A stretch of 64,000 nt of DNA from Ephydatia muelleri (lineage: Eukaryota > Porifera > Demospongiae > Spongillida > Spongillidae), in assembly GCA_013339895.1 (NCBI GenBank), contig JABACO010000002.1, positions 17,454,171 through 17,518,170 on the forward strand, in the 5' to 3' direction. How positions within the stretch are numbered: position 1 is the first letter of the stretch; every line of letters begins with the position of its first letter. The notes beneath the pieces were generated by a model. That model had not been told where the DNA came from and ran no database searches. It saw nothing but the letters and a program-made list of their open reading frames with translations. Shown one piece after another: positions 59,901 to 64,000 of the stretch. A program made the translations under genes and the position numbers.

Positions 59901-61343
59901 GGACCCTTCGTGTAGGTTCAAACATAGATATTAGAGTAGGCATGCACCACTTTTAAAACTTACATCGCCGTGATCAGCGTTCGCAGCTCTATCGGAATCC
60001 ACACACAAACGTTCTCTTTCTCTTAAAACTCTTGTCGTCGTTTTGGGGGAGTAGCATATAACACTCAATTAACAACTATGCGGACTGCGCGCCTAAAATC
60101 TATGGGAGAGTATTGCTCACGTGATTTGTTTCCTATCCTTCTACTCTAATATCTATGGTTCAAATGAGTACTGCCATCATTAAGATATGACTACAATAAT
60201 GCTTCGTATTAATTAATAATTGGATCCAAGTGACGCGCTATGACGCAAAACTTTGTACGCTTATATCTTTTAAAGTAAACGTGCTAAAGGCGTACAAATT
60301 GGAGTACATAAGACTATGACATAGAGTATATTCATTTTATAAAATAAAATAAAATACGATAAAAGCCATGTCAGCCTCCCTTTAATACACGTAAACATTC
60401 CTAGAGCCTTCCTAGAGGATTAGATGCCTTCCTAGAGGATACTAGCCTAGTTAGGTAGCTGTATGGATCGGACACAGGGGGTCGCAGATTGAATGTTAAT
60501 TGGTGTTAACGAAGCTTGTTTCAATTGATTAGCTGTTGTGTCTTTTATGTTACAATAAAATTATTTGGTTATGCAAGTCTTTCAGGGCCTGAAGTTCATT
60601 CGTTGGACAGCAATTTTGTATGCTACCTTACATGTGCACTTCCCATACATAGATTTTACAAAAGTATGACCTGAGAAAGCAAGACCTGTTTGCTGGAAGG
60701 CGTTTCTTACATCAATTTTATTGTATTTCTGCTGAGTTGTGACTAAACAAACGCTTAATGTATGGATATTGGCCACAGTTTGGCGCTCCATATGGCGAGT
60801 ACTATTTAGAAAAGACAATTTTTGACAAATGCTATGTATTGGCAGGGCTACAAAGGAGACAGGGGTAGGTAGAGTCGTGGGGGAGGAGGGGGGCATGGGG
60901 GAGGGGCAGATCATTGGGAAGGGGCAGGTCATGGGGGAGGGGCAGGTCATGGGGAAGTGGGAGGTCACTGCTGGAATATTCTGGCTACCTAGCCAACCAT
61001 AGCATCCATTACGTTTAGAGTGGTATATTTTGCATTGGAGTAACTGTATGATTTTGTCAGTTGCTATGGCATCATGCAGCATCATGTGATCCCTTCTCCC
61101 CAGGCCTTCTGGTACTACAAAGGAATCCTGAAGACATCCTATCTGTGGTACATCTTTCTCCAATGTACATTCCTCTTCTTCCAGCTGGTCACTACTGACA
61201 TCTTTGCTGTTTTGGCAGCGACCCCCAGCCCCCCCCACCCCCACCACCCCCCCTTACACCGAGCCTCCCACCGAGCCTCCCAATTCCACCACCATCCCCT
61301 CACTACTGCCCCCCACCCCTCCTTTGCTCTAGACAAAAACTAG
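56984..61343 (+). CDS. Small four-helix membrane protein, TMEM243-like, with a His/Pro-rich tail
   Basis: Exons 56984-57133, 57401-57448, 57595-57673, 57749-57774 and 61104-61343 join with phases 0-0-1-0 to 180 residues. A 50-residue hydrophilic N-terminus (MSGKKVGGLARPDFKTKEKA...) precedes RIFFILLLVAVVIMFL (helix 1), a helix ending SLGFGIKSKKAP, a third helix, WYYKGILKTSYLW, and a last helix ending TTDIF. A low-complexity His/Pro/Ser tail follows. The YYKG turn and overall pattern resemble TMEM243. The divergent neighbour is a probable paralogue: a 48-nt helix exon, a 26-nt exon and the motif Y-(K/R)-G-I...S-Y-(L/F)-W recur in both. The start has good context (AAAGATGTC). Intron 4 is 3.3 kb because two TTAA-flanked elements are inserted in it. 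Confidence 0.65.
58210..59327. mobile_element. 1.1-kb TTAA-flanked element with subterminal palindromes
   Basis: The ends are inverted: TGTTTAATCTCC on the left, GGAGATTAAACA on the right, each directly flanked by TTAA (58206-58209 and 59328-59331). Inside both ends lies the palindrome pair TCCTTATTTAAGGAT / ATCCTTAAATAAGGA, and a third pair is at 59091-59130. TTAA targets are typical of piggyBac-type elements. The interior has only short frames without an evident transposase, so it would be non-autonomous. A direct repeat with GTGAGGCTAGGGTACGTCCA is at about 58810-58864, and a poly-C run at 58699-58720. Confidence 0.7.
59332..60381. mobile_element. 1.05-kb TTAA-flanked element abutting the previous one
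   Basis: The termini AGGGAGGCTGATGTGG and CCATGTCAGCCTCCCT are inverted repeats, flanked by TTAA at 59328-59331 and 60382-60385. The left TTAA is shared with the neighbouring element. The interior has short frames only (such as 59509-59703) and no recognisable transposase. PiggyBac-like by target site; inference. Confidence 0.7.
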
Positions 61344-62373
61344 TCTACTAGAAATGAAATAGCATTTGTATAATGAACTATGTGTGCTTTGTGCATGGAC
61401 TTGTGTTTGTGTCTGTGTGGTGGTATCTTGTGTATGCTACGGTGAACGTATGAATGGTTGCTGTGGTTACTGTTGTGTTGGGGCAGACTTGGGGATAAAC
61501 AGATCCGCTCGTGTGTGTGTGGCTTCCGTCCTCAGGGATTAATTATTGCATACATGTCATTTGCAAGTGATGTCATTCCTTTTATTGCTGGAGACTAAAA
61601 TATGTCACCTGCTATACAGAGTAGGATGTGTGTACATTCATTTGGAGGTGACAGGATGTTGATGTATGGGGAAGCGGGTGTTGATAAACATGGGCAGGGA
61701 AGGCTCTGACCTCATCATTCTATGTTTTGTGGCACCATGTGTGGCCATTGAGTATAGATTAAATCATTTGGTGTAAGAACCAATTCACATTCATTGCCTT
61801 TGTTTCAATCTGCTCCATAATGATGTAAGCCTCACCAGCCAAGCCCCTGGGTCACTGTTAATATGTTCACACACCATCTCCATTTAGCAGTGTCATTTGA
61901 TGCTAACACCTGTGAGGTGTCATTGGCAATATCAGCACCAGGGTGTTGTATCAGCACCAGGGTGTCATATCAGCACCCAGGAGTAATGTTGGCACCAGGG
62001 AGATGTCAAACATTAGGCAGGGCTGGGGAGGAGGTTGGTTGCATCCCATAATCCTTTCACTGAGTACTCTCACAGGGGAGTTCCCAACATTGGGTTTTGA
62101 TCCAAGATCCCAATGTGATAAGCAATCACAGTAGACACAACAAACCACATCAAAATGCCCAATGTTGATTTAAGCCTTTCCACCCAGGGATTGTGGATCA
62201 AAATCCAACTAGGGAATGCGAAACTTTTCCCTGTGATTTGGAGTACATTCCAAGCAGCTGTGCACATAGTTTAGTATTGTGTGTCTGGGTTATAGGCATT
62301 CTGCCTTCGCACCATACCGGACATATCTTTCCCCCCCCCCCCCCCCCCCCCCCCCCCCCATAGCCACCTGAGG
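61344..62373. other. 3' UTR and intergenic, no supported gene
   Basis: Contains the likely 3' UTR of the plus-strand membrane protein gene, a short ATCAGCACCAGGGTGT repeat at 61932-61985 and a poly-C run at 62332-62359. No coherent coding region. Confidence 0.55.
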
Positions 62374-63510
62374 ATGCAATCAGGTTCCATTTCATTCCCT
62401 CCATCGGGATGTTTACGCATCCGTGATATTGAGAGGGACCTTTTCGCTCTTCCAGCACCACACCTTGGTGGTCTTGCCCTACCTAATGTCAGCTTCTGTA
62501 AAACCACAGCCCCACCACCCCACCCCCCACCCCACCACCACCCACCTCCCCACCTCCACCCCACCTCCCCACCCCACCACCCACCTCCCCCACCACCACC
62601 CCACCCCACCACCCACCCCACCACCCACCTCCCCACCCCCCACCACTCACCTCCCCACCACCCCACCCACTACCCCCCCCCTTCCCCCCCCCCCGTTACA
62701 GTGCATGGACCTTCCTCACTCCACCTTTGTTGATCAAATACAGGCCAAGGCAACAGTCCATTCACTGAGACAGCAATTACGCTCATCTGAACTGGTGCAA
62801 TTCAAAGCTATCCTGCCTCCTGCCCATGTGAGATCTATGGATCTCTATAGTGAAAAAGGGTGCCTCATCTTGACTTCAGTCCTGCCAATCACAGTGATCA
62901 TGGTTTTGCACTCCACGAGGGTGCCTTCCATGATGCCATGTGTCTTAGCTACAACTGGCACCCACCAAACCTACCAAGCCACTGTGTCTGTGGCAGTTCT
63001 GCTCATGCACTCACTCACCTGCCCGACAGGTGGGTTCCCATCTGTGCACCACAACAATTTGAGGGATTTAACAGCTAAACTATTGACCAAGGTGTGTCCC
63101 GATGTGTGTATAGAACCACCATTGCAAGCTTTAACTGGAGAACTGCTGTCGCATGACACTTCAAATTCAGAAGATGGTCCTCGTCTTGATGTCAGTGCAC
63201 AAGGTTTTTGGGGTGATTGTCATCACCATCGGGCATAATAGGATGTACGTGTTTTCCACCCAAATGCTCCCTCTTATTGAAAATGCAGTTACCATCAGCA
63301 TACCGCCTTCATGAACACCAAAAGCAGAGGTCTTATGACCAACGTGTATGGGAAGTAGAACATGCATGTCTCCTTCACTCCACCAGTTTTTTTCCACATC
63401 AGGAAGTGTGCCATTATGGCACAACTATTGCCTGGATAAGATGCTGCCTTAGCTTCTCTCTCCTGCGCTCTTCCATAATGTGCTTAAGAGGTGCATGGTC
63501 ATCACAGGGT
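62374..63510 (+). pseudogene. Decayed retrotransposon coding fragment (region C-terminal to a reverse transcriptase)
   Basis: Pieces in different frames read in order. ERDLFALPAPHLGGLALPNVS (62434-62496, in two parts: ERDLFALPAP and HLGGLALPNVS) comes first. Next are LPI, SDHGFALHEGAFHDA, HCVCGSSAHALTCPTGGFPSVHHN (CVCG and CPTGG being key), NSEDGPRLDVSAQGFWG, and finally SYDQRVWEVEHA and LSFSLLRSSIMCLRG near 63490. This order and the C-x-C-G...H-A-L-x-C-P-x-G-G-F-P pattern match a domain common in animal retrotransposon polyproteins after the reverse transcriptase. The frame changes several times, and a 190-base CCACC/CCCACCC expansion (62510-62700) splits it, so it is dead. The exact clade is not determined. 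Confidence 0.6.
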
Positions 63511-63561
63511 TAAGAGGTGCATGGTCATCACAGGGTTAAGAGGTGCATGGTCATCACAGGG
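63484..63561. repeat. 26-bp tandem repeat, 3 copies
   Basis: Three units of TTAAGAGGTGCATGGTCATC plus ACAGGG lie directly at the 3' end of the retrotransposon fragment. Confidence 0.9.
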
Positions 63562-64000
63562 GCGAGCAGTGTGATGATCTAGCTGTTGTGGAAGCCATGC
63601 AGGTTCCCTCATTGTCTGTTAAAACATCCTTAGTGTTTACATACTTTGTATCCAACACTAAATTGGAAATGAATGTGTCCATTCCTTTTGGCAAAGGAAG
63701 GTAGGTGGGGGGTTTGATCTGAGTCCATTATGTCATGTGACACTTATTGGCTTAATGAAAGTTGTTCAAAACTTCTGATGACAAGAATGAATCTGAAATT
63801 TGATTGTACGGTGCAGTTACTTTCATTTCAATGTAGCTATGGGGCACTATAAGCTTCCTGAATACTCATTGTCTTATGTGAGTGCACTGGAGAGACGCCA
63901 TGGTAACACTGACATGTGTGAGTGCACTGGAGTAACGCCATGGTAACACTGACATGTGAGTAACGCCATGTTAACACTGACATGTGTGAGTGCAGCACTG
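63562..64000. other. Intergenic with a terminal repeat
   Basis: No gene seen. A degenerate unit containing GCCATGGTAACACTGACATG is repeated about three times at 63883-64000 and runs off the window. Confidence 0.6.

Overview
The window is nuclear DNA from an animal. It has spliced genes with GT-AG introns, cilium genes, a TGF-beta-type ligand, TTAA-flanked DNA elements and very abundant micro- and minisatellites. The intronless SLC15-like transporter, the divergent TGF-beta ligand and the compact genes with tiny exons fit a sponge, probably a demosponge. That placement is inference. No bacterial operon, CRISPR array or rRNA was recognised; no tRNA search was run.

Layout. (1) 1288-2892, minus: SLC15/POT-family transporter, one exon. 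(2) About 6.6-32.8 kb, plus: a ZGRF1-type helicase gene with a Ser/Asp-rich repetitive N-terminal region, a GRF zinc finger and a UPF1-like SF1 helicase core spread over many small exons. Its middle is present twice, at 11901-18756 and 19757-26706, on either side of exactly 1000 Ns. The copies end exactly where an unmerged contig overlap would end, and each carries frameshifts the other lacks. I read this as one gene, not a tandem duplication. (3) 34547-35868, plus: two-exon TGF-beta-superfamily ligand. (4) 37504-43889, minus: CFAP299, eight exons, complete. (5) 44575-51098, minus: a 12-exon, about 543-residue coiled-coil protein next to CFAP299. (6) 53797-56900 (minus) and 56984-61343 (plus): two small four-helix membrane proteins in head-to-head orientation. 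They share intron phases and a 26-nt exon, so they look like divergent paralogues of a TMEM243-like family. (7) 62374-63510: decayed retrotransposon coding sequence.

Most of the remaining sequence is tandem repeat. Several minisatellites copy an exon end together with its 5' splice site, giving rows of decoy donors. Two TTAA-flanked elements abut at one TTAA inside the plus-strand TMEM243-like gene, and two short inverted-repeat elements lie near 3.2 kb and 56 kb.

The two cilium-type genes are tandem on the minus strand and each has a near-match to an RFX X-box at its start. Exon joins were worked out by reading frame, splice consensus and remembered family similarity. No search or alignment was run.
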